From NCBI GenBank assembly GCA_036250195.1, contig JAVHZZ010000002.1, forward strand, positions 65,106,205 through 65,170,204: a DNA stretch of 64,000 nucleotides, given 5' to 3'. Shown here piece after piece: positions 33,194 to 44,124 of this stretch. This DNA is from Mixophyes australis (taxonomy: Eukaryota > Chordata > Amphibia > Anura > Limnodynastidae). Numbering within the stretch: position 1 is the stretch's first letter; each line of letters begins with the position of its first letter. The position numbers and the translations under genes are program-made. The notes under the pieces were generated by a model. The model saw nothing but the letters and a program-made list of their open reading frames with translations, was not told where the DNA came from and made no database searches.

Positions 33194-34197
33194 GCTGCAA
33201 TGATGGCTATAGGGAGTAGGCTGCAATGAAGGCTATAGGTTGGGGACTGTTATGAGAGCTTTAGTGTGGGAGCTGCGATAGGAACTATAAGGGGGAGCTC
33301 CAATAAGAGCTATAGGGAGTGGGCTGCAATATAAGCTATTGGAATGGAACTGAAATGAGAGCTTTGGGATGGGGACTGCAATGAGAGAGACATGGAGGGG
33401 CTACAATGAGAGAGACATGGAGGGGCTGCAATGAGAGAGACATGGAGGGGGCTGCAATGAGAGAGACATGGAGGGGACTGCAATGAGCGAGACATGGAGG
33501 GGACTGCAATGAGAGAGACATGGAGGGGACTGCAATGAGCGAGACATGGAGGGGACTGCAATGAGAGAGACATGGAGGGGACTGCAATGAGAGACACATG
33601 GAGAGGTCTGCAATGAGAGACACATGGAGGGGGCTGTAATAAGAGACATGGAGGGGCTGCAATGAGAGACACATGGAGGGGCTGCAATGAGAGAGACATG
33701 GAGGGGCTGCAATGAGAGAGACATGGATGGGGCTGCAATGAGAGAGACATGGATGGGGCTGCAATGAGAGAGACATGGAGTGGGCTGCAATGAGAGAGAC
33801 ATGGAGGGGCTGCAATGAGAGAGACATGGAGGGGCTGCAATGAGAGAGACATGGATGGGGCTGCAATGAGAGAGACATGGAGGGGGCTGCAATGAGAGAG
33901 ACATGGATGGGGCTGCAATGAGAGAGACATGGATGGGGCTGCAATGAGAGAGACATGGAGGGGGCTGCAATGAGAGAGACATGGATGGGGCTGCAATGAG
34001 AGAGACATGGATGGGGCTGCAATGAGAGAGACATGGAGGGGGCTGCAATGAGAGAGACATGGATGGGGCTGCAATGAGAGAGACATGGAAGGGGGCTGCA
34101 ATGAGAGAGACATGGAGTGGGCTGCAATGAGAGACACATGAAGGGGGCTGCAATGAGAGATACATGGAAGGGGGCTGCAATGAGAGAGAGATGGAAG
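33194..34197. repeat. 25-bp minisatellite (gctgcaatgagagagacatgg), about 33 regular units
   Basis: Irregular units with ggctatagggagt occupy 33194-33384. A regular array of ctgcaatgagagagacatgg plus a variable G run follows to 34197. Unit lengths of 23-26 bp change the frame repeatedly, so the three overlapping minus-strand open frames are not genes. Confidence 0.95.
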
Positions 34198-35912
34198 GGT
34201 TCTCAGCCAATGGATATTGAGTTATTATTGCCTGGTTTTGGATTGTCTCCAGGAGTTTTGAGGGGCAAGTGAATTGGGCACTGTAAATGTGTGATTTTGT
34301 ATTATATAGAATATGTAGGCGAATTGTTGCCAGGTACACCCTTCCCCTTTAGGTTAATAATGCAAGCTTTCCTAATAAACGGCTGTGGCCATATTCTCTC
34401 CACTGCTTGGTGTCATGGCTGTATTTGCTCGCTCCACAATACTTCTCTTGCTGCCTCCTGGCCTCCATATTGGTTCTCTGCCTCCCCACGACCACTGCTG
34501 GCTCTGGAGCTAGTGCTCGACTTTCTTGTGAAAAGGGTGAGTGCATTCCCAAGGCTTACTTGGGACCTCATTCTGGCACCTCCACCACCAAAGCACTCCC
34601 ACACCTGCATTGCCACCCATTGCTGAGGCTTACACTGCCACTGCACCAATCTGTAGTCATGGGTGTTGAGCTAACTCTACAGTTGGTTCTTGCCCAGCCT
34701 CATCCATGGTGCTTGGACATTCAACCAAATATTTCACTCCCCGCATGGTCTATTGGGCGACTCCATGGTGAATTAACTTTCTTGAAGCCTACTCATCAGC
34801 TACACGTCCTAGCATCTTACAAGCTGAATACAACTCTGTGGTGTTTCTGCTGGCCCCTTCATGGTTCATCTGCTTCTTACTAGGTTACATCCCCTTATCC
34901 ACAGGAGACCCAGTGATTTTGACACTGCTCTGACCTGGAGACAATGATAGCCCTCCTTGCACTCTGTGGAGGACCCACAGCCTCGACACCTATTTGGACC
35001 TGTGTACTGGTCACTGTCCTTTGGCCTTGATCCTCCATATGCTAACCTGCAGCTTAGGCCCTGCTTTCCATGTTTCTCCACACTCCCCAACACCTGGTCT
35101 ATACCTCAAAATAACCAGGCCCTCTGCAATACCTGGGCTTCTGCAATACCTGGGCTTTGCATCACCTGGGCATCTGCACCACCATGAGACTGATGACTGC
35201 TTTCCATATCTTTCCCCACTGTCCCATCACCGGGACCATACACCAAACTAAACTGCCAATTGACCCTACTGTCTCTTTAAGATGGTCCCTTCTCCAGTAA
35301 CCATCGGTTATTGTGCTGTAATCTTGTTATACAGGAGGACTTAGTCCATCTAATTCTGTCCCATAGAGTTGAATACAGCACTGGATAACTTCTGCACTGT
35401 AAGCTCACAGGTAACTGGAGGATGGGGATATTGGAGAAGGATTCCCTTATTTGCTACATGAAGTGGAAAGGGAGCAGGTCTGATGGAAGCTCTGAGGGCA
35501 CACCTCTCCCCAATCCCAGTTGCTTCAACTCCCTACTCTTCTACCAGATGTGATGAATCAATCAGAGTGGCTGTTCATACTTTTGCAGAATGCTCGTTTA
35601 CTCCTGCTTTAGCAGTAACCAACCCAGGCTATAGTACTGGTGTCACTTATTTTTTCATGCATATATTTTAAAATATTGAAAAATAACTTATCAGCATGTC
35701 TAAATACTCTATAGACTGCACTTCCAGAGGGGTTAGCGTCTACAATACACAGCTTGCTCTTGACTTATGTACAATGTTAAATCAGGGCTTGAGCAAGGAA
35801 AGAAATGTGGCTATACGGGTGTTAAAGTGTGGCTGATATAAATTCAACTTCTCAATTATATTTCTCATATTAAAATGCATTATTTTAATTGTATACCTTT
35901 CCTTATTCCTAG
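34198..35912. other. End of intron 5, no recognised gene
   Basis: C/T-rich sequence at 34390-35280 gives several 60-160-codon frames that overlap one another. None resembles a protein I know. The stretch ends with the acceptor ccttattcctag at 35912. Confidence 0.45.
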
Positions 35913-36120
35913 AAAACCTATCCATGGAAGAAGGGAAGCAATTTGGAAGACAGAAGTAGTCAACAACAGTTTCCGTCTTGACAAGAAGCAAGCAATGCTT
36001 CCCACAGGGTCACGAATGGGAGTTTCCCCTGATATTCCTCATCTTTTGGAGTTAGATGTGTCTCTAACAAGGAAAAAACCCCTTCGACATATAAAGACCA
36101 CAACAATGTTCGGTGTCTGA
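35913..36120 (+). CDS. fam186: FAM186-like gene, last exon
   Basis: Acceptor ccttattcctag ends at 35912. The first base completes an Arg codon, then 68 codons run to TGA at 36118-36120. The peptide KPIHGRREAIWKTEVVNNSF ... SPDIPHLLELDVSLTRKKPL ends the protein. The DIP-LL-LDV--(T/S)-(R/K)K-L block near the C-terminus is the clearest match to FAM186A/B as I remember them, where a very similar block with the same spacing closes both human proteins. A canonical poly(A) signal follows 21 bases after the stop. Confidence 0.88.
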
Positions 36121-36140
36121 CTCATGCTGCTTTAATACAA

Positions 36141-36146
36141 AATAAA
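36141..36146 (+). terminator. Poly(A) signal AATAAA
   Basis: AATAAA lies 21 bp after the FAM186-like stop codon, with a T-rich/GT-containing stretch (cttgtatgtcctgttcc) downstream. It fits as the cleavage signal of this gene. Confidence 0.75.
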
Positions 36147-36149
36147 CAC

Positions 36150-36470
36150 ACTTGTATGTCCTGTTCCATGTTTTACTCTGCAATTACACTGGAAACATGA
36201 CTGTTTGTAGCACTTTAAAAGTGTGACAGATATAACAATTCCCCATATCTCTTCAATACACTTCTAATGAAGACATATGGCGAGATTCAGTTAGTGGCAC
36301 AATTGTGCATTGCTTAGCCCCATAATAAATTTTGGGTAAGGGCCCGATGATGACTACCGTCCTGGACTAATGCATGTGCAGGCTCAAAAGAAGCCTCCGC
36401 TCTGCATTTTTGAGAACATAGAGAAGGCATCAGTGGGATTTTAGGCCTTGGATGAACAGGGCTAGGAGAG
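36150..36470. other. Intergenic, no recognised features
   Basis: Sequence between the host gene and the first downstream LTR. I see no repeat boundary or ORF. Confidence 0.5.
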
Positions 36471-37094
36471 TGTCATGAACAGACTTGCTCTGAAGGTCTT
36501 ACCTATATAAGCTAGGAGGCGCAAGGGGGTTTGGGGGTTGCTGCAGAAACGTGCAGGTCGCGGCCCTCCCAGTTAGCTACCAGCGAGGTGAGGTGAACTA
36601 GCGTAGTCGTGCAGTCCAAAGGTCAAACCGTGCGGGCAATACAGGTACTGAAGGAGAAGGCAGAAGTAGAGTCAGAAAGCCAAGGGTCAAAACCAGGAAA
36701 TCAGAATGGGTCCAAAGGGAGATCCAAAAGAGTAGTCAGGCAGAAGCGGGTCATAATCCAAGCAGTCAGGTGTACACAGGGAACAGGCAAAGTGCTGGAG
36801 TCTTGAGACCTAGATACTCTGGCACCCTAGTGGTGCCAAAGTCAGGTTTAAATACACGATGGCTTCCTGTCATTGGTGGACGTGGAATCGGCAGTCAGCT
36901 CTTCTGAGTACCGACAGGAAGCGCTGCTGGCATCTCCATTGCCTGGCAACAGAGACGCGATGTTCGGGTGCATGCGCCCGATCTTCCAGCCGGGAATAGT
37001 AAGTAACGTCCCATTGCCAAGCAACGGGACACCCGGGAATCAGAGAAGTGACCATCCCCGGCACCTAGCGTGTGTGTGGTGACGACACCTGACA
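36471..37094 (-). mobile_element. Gypsy LTR, downstream LTR of element B
   Basis: The 624-bp unit runs TGTCATGAAC...ACCTGACA and resembles the LTR at 43492-44124 (shared ttgctctgaaggtc, gcaggtcgcggccctcc) with many substitutions and indels. A G-rich purine tract on the minus strand abuts it at 37095-37108. The coding relics to its right run on the minus strand, so this is the 3' LTR of that copy. Confidence 0.8.
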
Positions 37095-38575
37095 GCACCC
37101 CCCCCCTCCACTAAAAGATGCGTCCTTCAAAGATTGTCTTTTGATAAAACCAAGATGAGGAGCATGAAGATCTTCCTTATACACCCATGACCCTTCGGGT
37201 CCATAACCCTTCCAATGGACCAAGTATTGGGAACACCCACGCAGGTTACGGGTATCCAAAATATAACTGATCTTATACTCGTTGCCAGGTGCAGTTAACA
37301 GAGGCTGTGGAGGAGAAGATTTGAGAGAGAATCTATTGAGGATCAGTGGTTTCAGCAAAGACACGTGAAAGGTATTGTGGATCTTCAGAGGCGGGGGAAG
37401 GCGCAGTCTGTAAGTTACCTGGTTGAAGATCTGTATCACCGGATATGGTCCAATAAAACGTTTCATGGATGGCACGCGGGGCCTAAGATTCTGTGTGGAG
37501 AGCCACACTTTGACACCCAAATGAAGAGTGGGAATCAATTTGCGATGACGGTTTGCAGCCAGTTTAAACTGTTGTGAAACTTTTAATAGATTTTTTTTAG
37601 TTGAGGCCCAAATATGAGCGAAGTCTCGGACCAAAGAGTGGGCGGCTGGAACAGTGTGTCAAGAGAGGAGAGATATTAGGTAGGATGGGGTGGGAGCCAG
37701 GAACCGTAAAGAAGGGGGAGGATCCAGTGGAATCATGTATGTGATTATTATGGACGAATTCAGCCCAAGGAAGCAAGTTACACCATCATCTTGATTACTG
37801 GAGGAAAAACAGCAGAGAAATAGTTCAAGATCCTGGTTTACAAGTTCTGTCTGGCCATTGGTTTGAGGATGATACCCCAAGGAGGACTTTACCCCAAGGT
37901 CAACCTAGATCTTTACAGAAGGCTCTCCAAAATCGTTATATAAATTGTACCCCACTGTCTGATATAATCTCCTGTGGACAGCCATGAAGCCGGAACCCCT
38001 CTTTTGTAAAAACTTGAGTGAGCTTGGAAGCAGATAGAGGCCCTTTTAATAGAACGAAATGGGCCATCTTCGAAAATCTGTCAACTATTACTCAAACAGT
38101 ATTGAAACCCTCGCTTGGAGGTAAGTCGATAATGAAGTCCATGGAAAGACTCACCCAAGGTTGCTCCGGAACTGGTAGTGGTAAAAGCAAACCTGTCGAA
38201 GGGTGCCTAGGAATCTTGTTTTGAGCACATATTTCACAAGATATGAACTCTTAAGATTGGTCCGGAGGGTGGGCACCAATAGCGTTGGGACAAAAGAGAG
38301 AAGGACTTTTTGAACCCAGCGTGGCCAGCAAATTTAGTAGCATGGGCCCAGCGGAGGGCTCTGAGGCGAAGGTAAGGTTCCAGGTACAAGTATCCAGCTG
38401 AAGGTGTCCTGGAAGTACTGGTTAGAGAAATAATACTGGAAGGTTCGAGAATGTGAGGAGGTTCAGAAGAGGGAGCAACATCAGATTCGTCAAATGGCTC
38501 AGAAATAGTACCAGAGCGAAATGTGAGTTTTAGGTTGAAGTGAGCAAAGAAAGAAGACCACCTTGGCTGACGGGG
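37095..38575 (-). pseudogene. Element B Pol, integrase to chromodomain part
   Basis: A broken chromovirus Pol C-terminal half. At 37095-37634 the integrase tail (FHVSLLKPL) and a chromodomain (EYKISYILDT ... YLVHWKGYGPEGSW) are open. At 37659-37880 the integrase DDE region shows GYHPQTNGQTELVNQ. Toward 38570 it reads into RNase H (PRQPRWSSFFA). Stops and frameshifts separate the pieces. The gene resumes at 40779 after a 2.2-kb insertion. Confidence 0.85.
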
Positions 38576-39171
38576 TGTCTGGCGCCGTCTCTACACTGAC
38601 ACTTGGTGCAGGAGACGGACACCTGCACCTTCTCGTCAGCCGCGTCCCGTCGCCTAGCAGCGGGATGCTATCTACGCTCCCCTGTCATCGGTCAGTGTGT
38701 CTGACCACCAAATCTCCATCACCCAATTAGGATGCACCTTATGGTATATAGAGCACCCTCTGACACATGTTGGGTGCCAGAGTATTGGTTCACTCCTGCT
38801 CCAGCGCTTCCTGAACTTCTGATCCAGTGTTCTTCGGTTCTGACTCGGCTTCCTGTTACTATTGTGTTTCGTTTTGGTACCTTGCTGCCCAGTTGGTTTG
38901 AATATTTGGCTTGACCTGACTTCTCTCTGGAACCTCCCTGTGTACTGCACCGCTCGTTTGGCTTTTACCTGGACTGCCTGACAACGCCTGTCTACTACTG
39001 TCGCTACATCGGTGACTGTCTTGGAGATCCGCGACCTGCGTATCCTCTACAGCTATGCCAAAAACTCCCCTGTGGGGGTCCCTGGTGAATACCGGGGGTA
39101 CGTGAGACTTCGCGCCTCCCTGTTCAGTTGCGCTTATACCTGTTAGCATCCATCTCTGAAATTCCGTGACA
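38576..39171 (+). mobile_element. 5' LTR of element C
   Basis: 596 bp from TGTCTGG to CCGTGACA. It is followed by GTATACTCTGGCC, which matches the leader just inside the LTR at 43492 (GTATAATCTGGCC on the minus strand), so it belongs to the same broad family. Confidence 0.75.
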
Positions 39172-39807
39172 GTATACTCTGGCCATTTGAGTGGACAGGA
39201 CAAACACTCAGCTCGAAACCTTCATCTCCACATATCCCAGAGGGTGGATCAGCAAGACTCCAATCAGGGACAACTCTTGCATTGTCTACAAGGGGTTGTT
39301 TCTCGTTTAGACTTCCTCCAAGGGTCTCTTCCAGCAAGTCAAGCGGCCTTAGTAGTAACGGTTTCCGTAGCCACAACATCTACTGCTAGCACCTCTAGTT
39401 CCAGAGGCCTACGTACTTCACCGCCGGAGAAATATGATGGCGATCCTAAGAATTGCCGTGGGTTCCTTAACCAGTGCGCTATTCAGTTTGAGCTTGCCCC
39501 ACAAAAATTTTGCCTCCGAGAGAACCAAAGTGGCTTATATAATTTTCCTCCTCTCTGGTCAAGCCTTGGCCTGGGCTCCTCCCCTCTGGGAACAGGATGA
39601 TCCTATGCTCTGAGATTCTTCTACCTTCATTAAGAATTTTTGGAGGGTGTTTGATGAGTCCAGCCGTGTTTCCTCCGCCGCTTCTAGTCTATTAGGTCTC
39701 CGTCAAGGTTGACTCACTGCTGGGCAGTATGCCGTGCAGTTTCGCACTTTGGCATCAGAACTCCGCTGGAACAACGAGGCTCTGGTAGCCACCTTTTGGC
39801 AGGGGTT

Positions 39808-40202
39808 GGGCAGCACAGTGGCCTAGTGGTTAGCACTTCTGCCTCACAGCACTGGGGTCATGAGTTCAATTCCCGACCATGGCCTTATCTGTGTGGAGTT
39901 TCTATGTTCTCCCTGTGTTTGCGTGGGTTTCCTCCGGGTGCTCCGGTTTCCTTCCACACTCCAAAAACATACTGCTAGGTTAATTGGCTGCTATTAAAAA
40001 AAATTACCCAGGTCTCTGTCTGTCTGTCTCCCTGTCTGTCTATCTCCCTGTTTGTCTGTCTATGTCTGTGTGAGTGTATATCTATATTAGGGAATTTAGA
40101 CTGTAAGCTCCAATGGGGCAGGGACTGATGAGAAGTAGTTCTCTGTACAGCGCTGCGGAATTAGTGGCGCTATATAAATAAATGATGATGATGATGATGA
40201 TG
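39808..40202 (+). mobile_element. V-SINE-like element in the element C gag, with TSD
   Basis: A complete SINE with a tRNA-like head (GGCCTAGTGGTTAGCA A box, GAGTTCAATTCCC B box), central block (tgtttgcgtgggtttcctcc), CTGT-rich variable part and (GAT)n tail. The duplication AGGGGTT lies at 39801-39807 and 40203-40209. Removing the SINE restores the gag frame. Confidence 0.93.
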
Positions 40203-40269
40203 AGGGGTTAAACGACTCCATCAAGGATGATCTGGCCTCCCGAGAGCTCCCGTCTAATCTTGACGACTT

Positions 40270-40434
40270 GGGGTAAATGTATCAAGCTGAGAGTTTTCCA
40301 AAACCAATCAGATTCTAGCTATCATTTGGTTAGTACATTCTACAAAATGATAGATAGAATCTGATTGGTTGCTATAGGCAACATCTCCACTTTTCAAACT
40401 CGCCGGAAAACTCTCAGCTTGATACATTTACCCC
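40270..40434. mobile_element. 165-bp palindromic MITE in the element C gag
   Basis: Near-perfect ends GGGGTAAATGTATCAAGC and their complement (40270, 40434), with inner arms shared with the 78-590 MITE. Flanking tt or ttgg is compatible with a 2- or 4-bp duplication, and removal restores the gag reading GACGACTTGGTC. The superfamily is not settled. Confidence 0.88.
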
Positions 40435-40778
40435 TTGGTCTCTCTGTGTGTTAAGGTGGACATCCGCCACAGGGAACGTACTCAAGAACGAGAATGGACC
40501 CGGCGCTCCTTCCCTCGCCTGGCGCCTCAGTTCCAAGCTCCAGCATTTCCTCCGGAGGAACCCATGCAAATTGGCTGCTCTCTCCTTTCCCAGCAGGAAC
40601 GTGACAGACGCATCAAGAATAGAATTGCCTTTATTGTGGGGACTCGGGTCACCTTCTCTCCTCATGTTCCAAAAGGCTGGGAAACGCCCCATCCTAGGCG
40701 ATGACAGGGGGGTCTTCTTAGGATCCAAGTCCCTCACTCCCTACTCCTTCAGAGATTTTGAAATTCCGTGACACAGGG

Positions 40779-42440
40779 ATTCAGGCAGCGAGCACCCCGG
40801 AGATAGATTACATTTTTGTGGTCTGTGAAGACCGTAACCGGCTGTAGGGCTCCTTAAAGGAGGTGGTGCCATTCTTCTAAAGCTGACTTGATAGCAAATA
40901 ATTCCTTATCACCGATCCCATAGTTGCGTTCTGAGGTGGAGGATTTTTTAAAAAAGAATCCACAAGTACCAAGAATATTAGAGAACGATTGCTGTGAACA
41001 AACAGCTCCGACCCTGACCGAGAAGACTCCTACCTCTAGAAAAAAGGTTTTCCCTTGGTCAGTTTGAGTCAGGAGAGGTGCAGACAAGAAGGCTTTTTTC
41101 AAGGGGGAAAATGCTGATATGGCCTCGGGAAACTACACCTTAGGGTTCGCTGATCTTCGGGTGAGAGCTGTGATGGGAGCAATAACTGTGGAAAACTGAT
41201 TAATGAATTGCCTATAATAATTGGTGAACCCAATTAAATGTGGAACAGCTTTCAGACTCAGCGGTGGAGGCCAATTGTTAATAGCAGAAGCCTTTTCCGG
41301 GTCCATCTGCAATCCAGAACCAGAGACTATGTATCCCAGGAAAGGAATAATTTCTCGAGTTTACAAAACAGTTTGTTCTGATGTAGATGGGACAGGACCT
41401 CCTTTACATGAGAACAGTGGGTAATGAAATCAGGCGAAAAAATTAATATATCATCTAGATATACCACCACTGATTTGTAGAGAAGGTCTCGAAAGATCTT
41501 GTTAACAAAAGATTGGAACACAGTTAAAGCATTGCAAAGCCCGAAGGGCATGATGAGGTACTCATGGTATCCATCTCGAGTATTAAAGGCAGTCTTCCAT
41601 TCGTCCTCCTCACGAATCCGGATTAAGTTGTAAGCGGCCAGTAGATTTAATTTTGAGAAGATTTTCGAGCCACTGATCCGATCAAAGAGTTCAGAAATAA
41701 GGGGGAGAGGATACCTGTTTTTAACAGTAATGGCATTTAACTGCCGATAATCAATGCCGGGGCGTAAGGTTCCATCTTTCTTCTTAACAAAGAAGAATCC
41801 CGTGCCAGCATGGGATGAGGATTTCCTGATGAAGTCACGCTGTAAATTTTTGGCGATATACTGGGACATAGCCAGATCTTCTGGAAGGGAAAGAGGATAA
41901 ATTCTACCCCTGGGAATGGGCTTACCGGGCAAAAAATCAATTGAGCAGTTTCAAGGACGATGCAGGGGAAGAATCTGAGAGGTTGCTTTGGAGAAAACGT
42001 CCCGAAAGGAGATATAGGGAGCAAGGAGCAACAGCTGAGAGAAGAGCATCTGACAAGATATAAGAAAAATACCCTGCTTCTTGGGTTTTACTATGAGGAG
42101 ACATCTCTCGAAACATTGGGAACACCAGGACATGACCTGGGCTGAACTTCAATCAAATTGAGGTGCATGTAGTGTGAGCCATGAAAGACACAGGATGACA
42201 GAATTAATGGACTAAGGTAAAAGCAAGAATTCAATCCATTCTGAATGCAAGACCCCTACCATCAGACGAACAGGAGATGGAACCTTGGAGATGGAACTGT
42301 TGACAGGGCAGTAAGAAACAACGGCTGAGGCAAATCTCGAGTAAATATTTGGAGTTGCGATGCCAAGGTGGCAGAGATGAAATTTCCGGCAGCGCCGGAG
42401 TCCACGAAGGCAGAGGTCACTAGGGGCCACTAGGAGTGTC
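40779..42440 (-). pseudogene. Element B Pol, protease to RNase H part
   Basis: Continues the gene broken by element C. RNase H is at 40790-41102 (NYGIGDKELFAIKSALEEW). Reverse transcriptase is at 41327-41932, with [17 protein letters not shown], the intact YLDD ([12 protein letters not shown]) and MPFGLCNA. A protease remnant is at 42212-42430, where the DSGAAGNF core reads through a stop. Frameshifts sit near 41110-41330 and 41930-42210. Confidence 0.85.
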
Positions 42441-42499
42441 CAAAGAGATTGGCATCAGGAAATCTGGTTTTGAGATTGAATAGGGAGTAGAAAGTCTGA

Positions 42500-43478
42500 C
42501 TCCTCGAACGGCCTCCATGTCACTGACTAGGAGGGGGCATTTGCTGGCCGTTTAGGACAGGAGACTAGCAGATGATCAGCCTCACCACAATATAGACAAA
42601 TATTCTGTTTTAACCTTCTTTCCCTTTCTTCAGGGGACAGCCGAGATTGTCCAATCTGCATGGGTTCGTCCAAAGGAACTGGGTTTGGGTTCTGGAAACA
42701 AGGAGTGAGTCATCGAACAAAATGTCTGGCAGAAGATCTCTCTTGGGTACATTCCCGGAAGCGGAGATCAACACTATTACATAGGGAAATAAGGGAATCA
42801 AGATCCACAGGAAGTTCATGGGACACAAACTCGTCTTTAATGCGATCAGAAAGTCCCTGCCAGAGTGTTGCTACGAGTGCCTCATCGTTCAACTTGAACT
42901 CGGAAGCCAGGGTCCGGAACTGAACTGCATATTGTCCAACAGTTTGGGAACCTTGGCAAAGGGAGAGCAGGCTGGAGGATGAGGATGAAACTCGGCCCGG
43001 TTCATCAATCTTTCGAAATGCTGTGATGAAAGAAGAGACGTTCTGTAGAAGGGGATCATCATGTTCCAATAGGGGTGAGGGCCATGCCAGGGCTTGTCTG
43101 GAGAGTAGCGAGTTGATGAAAGCCACCTTAGAACATTCGGAAGGAAAGGAACCGAAGTGACATTCAAAATGAATTGATCATTGATTCAAAAATCCCTGCC
43201 TAAGGATCTCTTAGGGTCTCCTTCAAATTTCTCTGGTGTCGGCAGCCGCAAAGAGGAGGATGCGACTGTCGCAGGAGCAGAAGTAGAAGGACTGGTTCCG
43301 GAAGAGGTAACAAGAGCGACTTCAACAACAGGCAAGGACATTTGGAGTCCAGACGGGAGCCTATTCCCTGAATACATTGAAGTAAACGGGCCTGCTCGGC
43401 ATCATATTGTTCGACCTTATGAGCCAGGTGGAGCAGTAAGTCATCGGCTGATGGTTTACCGGAGCCTTCAGAGGTCAT
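42500..43478 (-). pseudogene. Element B Gag
   Basis: An ATG at 43476-43478, 14 bp inside the LTR, opens MTSEGSGKPSADDLLLHLAH. The capsid-like part (SQTVGQYAVQFRTLASEFKL ... LSDRIKDEFVSHELP) is open at 42710-43126. A zinc-knuckle region around 42570-42640 is recognisable only in fragments. At least two frameshifts separate the pieces. Confidence 0.82.
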
Positions 43479-43491
43479 GGCCAGATTATAC

Positions 43492-44124
43492 TGTCACAGA
43501 CAGACTTGCTCTGAAGGTCGTACCTGCCGGTATTGGTGCTGCTAAGCTAGGAGGCACAGAGTATAAACACGTCACAGGTCTTTGCCAGGGACCCCCGCAA
43601 GGGAGTTTGGAGCTAGCTGCAGAGACACGCAGGTCGCGGCCCTCCAAGTTAGCCACCATTGAAGTAATAGGTGAATAAGCAAGGTCAAGCAATCCGAGGT
43701 CAGGCCGTGCGGGCAGAGAGATACAACAGGGTCAGGCAGAGGCGTAATCAGAAAGCCGTAGGTCAAGCCAGGGAAACTGTAAATGCCAAAAGGAGATCCA
43801 AAAGGGAGGTCAGAGGAAGCCAAGTCTGAAACTGAGGAGTCAGTCAGAATGCTTGGGATCAAACAGGAAAGAAGAAGCATAAGGAGACCTTGATACTCTG
43901 GCACCAGAATGGCGCCAGGGTCTCCTTTAAATAGATAGAGTTGCCGATAGTCAGAGTCTCATTGCCTAGCAATGAGGACACGCGCCCACCACGCATGCGA
44001 CTGCCGGCCGGAACCAGGAAGAAACGATACGTCACAATGCTAGGCAACGAGACACGCCAAGGCTGTCAGAAGAGAAGGCGTCCATCCCTGGCACCAAGTG
44101 AATGTGTGGGAATGGTGCCTGACA
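43492..44124 (-). mobile_element. Gypsy LTR shared between elements B and D
   Basis: The 633-bp unit TGTCACAGAC...GCCTGACA has gag of B on its left (minus-strand downstream side) and a polypurine tract plus the pol end of D on its right. It therefore serves as the 5' LTR of B and the 3' LTR of D. Contains cattgcctagcaatg and a CG-rich patch. Confidence 0.85.

Larger units (their letters stand above)
39172..40735 (+). pseudogene. Element C Gag relic
   Basis: Fragments in several frames. At the N-terminus HISQRVDQQDSNQGQLLHCL corresponds to element B Gag (LAHKVEQYDAEQARLLQCI). Then comes SPPEKYDGDPKNCRGFLNQC, and LRTLASELRWNNEALVATFW-like sequence (in LASELRWNNEALVATFW) up to the SINE. After the SINE and MITE, VKVDIRHRERTQ and PPEEPMQIG lead toward the zinc-knuckle region. 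The expected ATG just inside the LTR is ATT here. No intact protein. Confidence 0.8.
38576..40773 (+). mobile_element. Element C: plus-strand gypsy relic inserted in element B
   Basis: It begins TGTCTGGCGCC at the left and ends TTCCGTGACA at the right. The flanks CGGGG (38571-38575) and CAGGG (40774-40778) fit a 5-bp duplication with one substitution, and removing the insert restores the RNase H frame of element B. It has a full left LTR, a gag relic, and then a large deletion that removed all of pol and nearly all of the right LTR. It also hosts a SINE and a MITE. Confidence 0.82.

Noticed and set aside
33310..34339. Three overlapping minus-strand frames of about 270-310 codons (SLSLQP, CLSHCSP, HVSLIAA)
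   Set aside because: Three phases of the same 25-bp array. None is preferred.
34291..35251. Several overlapping open frames up to 158 codons
   Set aside because: Biased C/T composition, no shared domain and several frames equally open. No evidence for a gene.
39808..39880. A tRNA gene
   Set aside because: A and B boxes are present, but they belong to the head of a SINE. The tRNA fold is not maintained and the sequence recurs at 26252.
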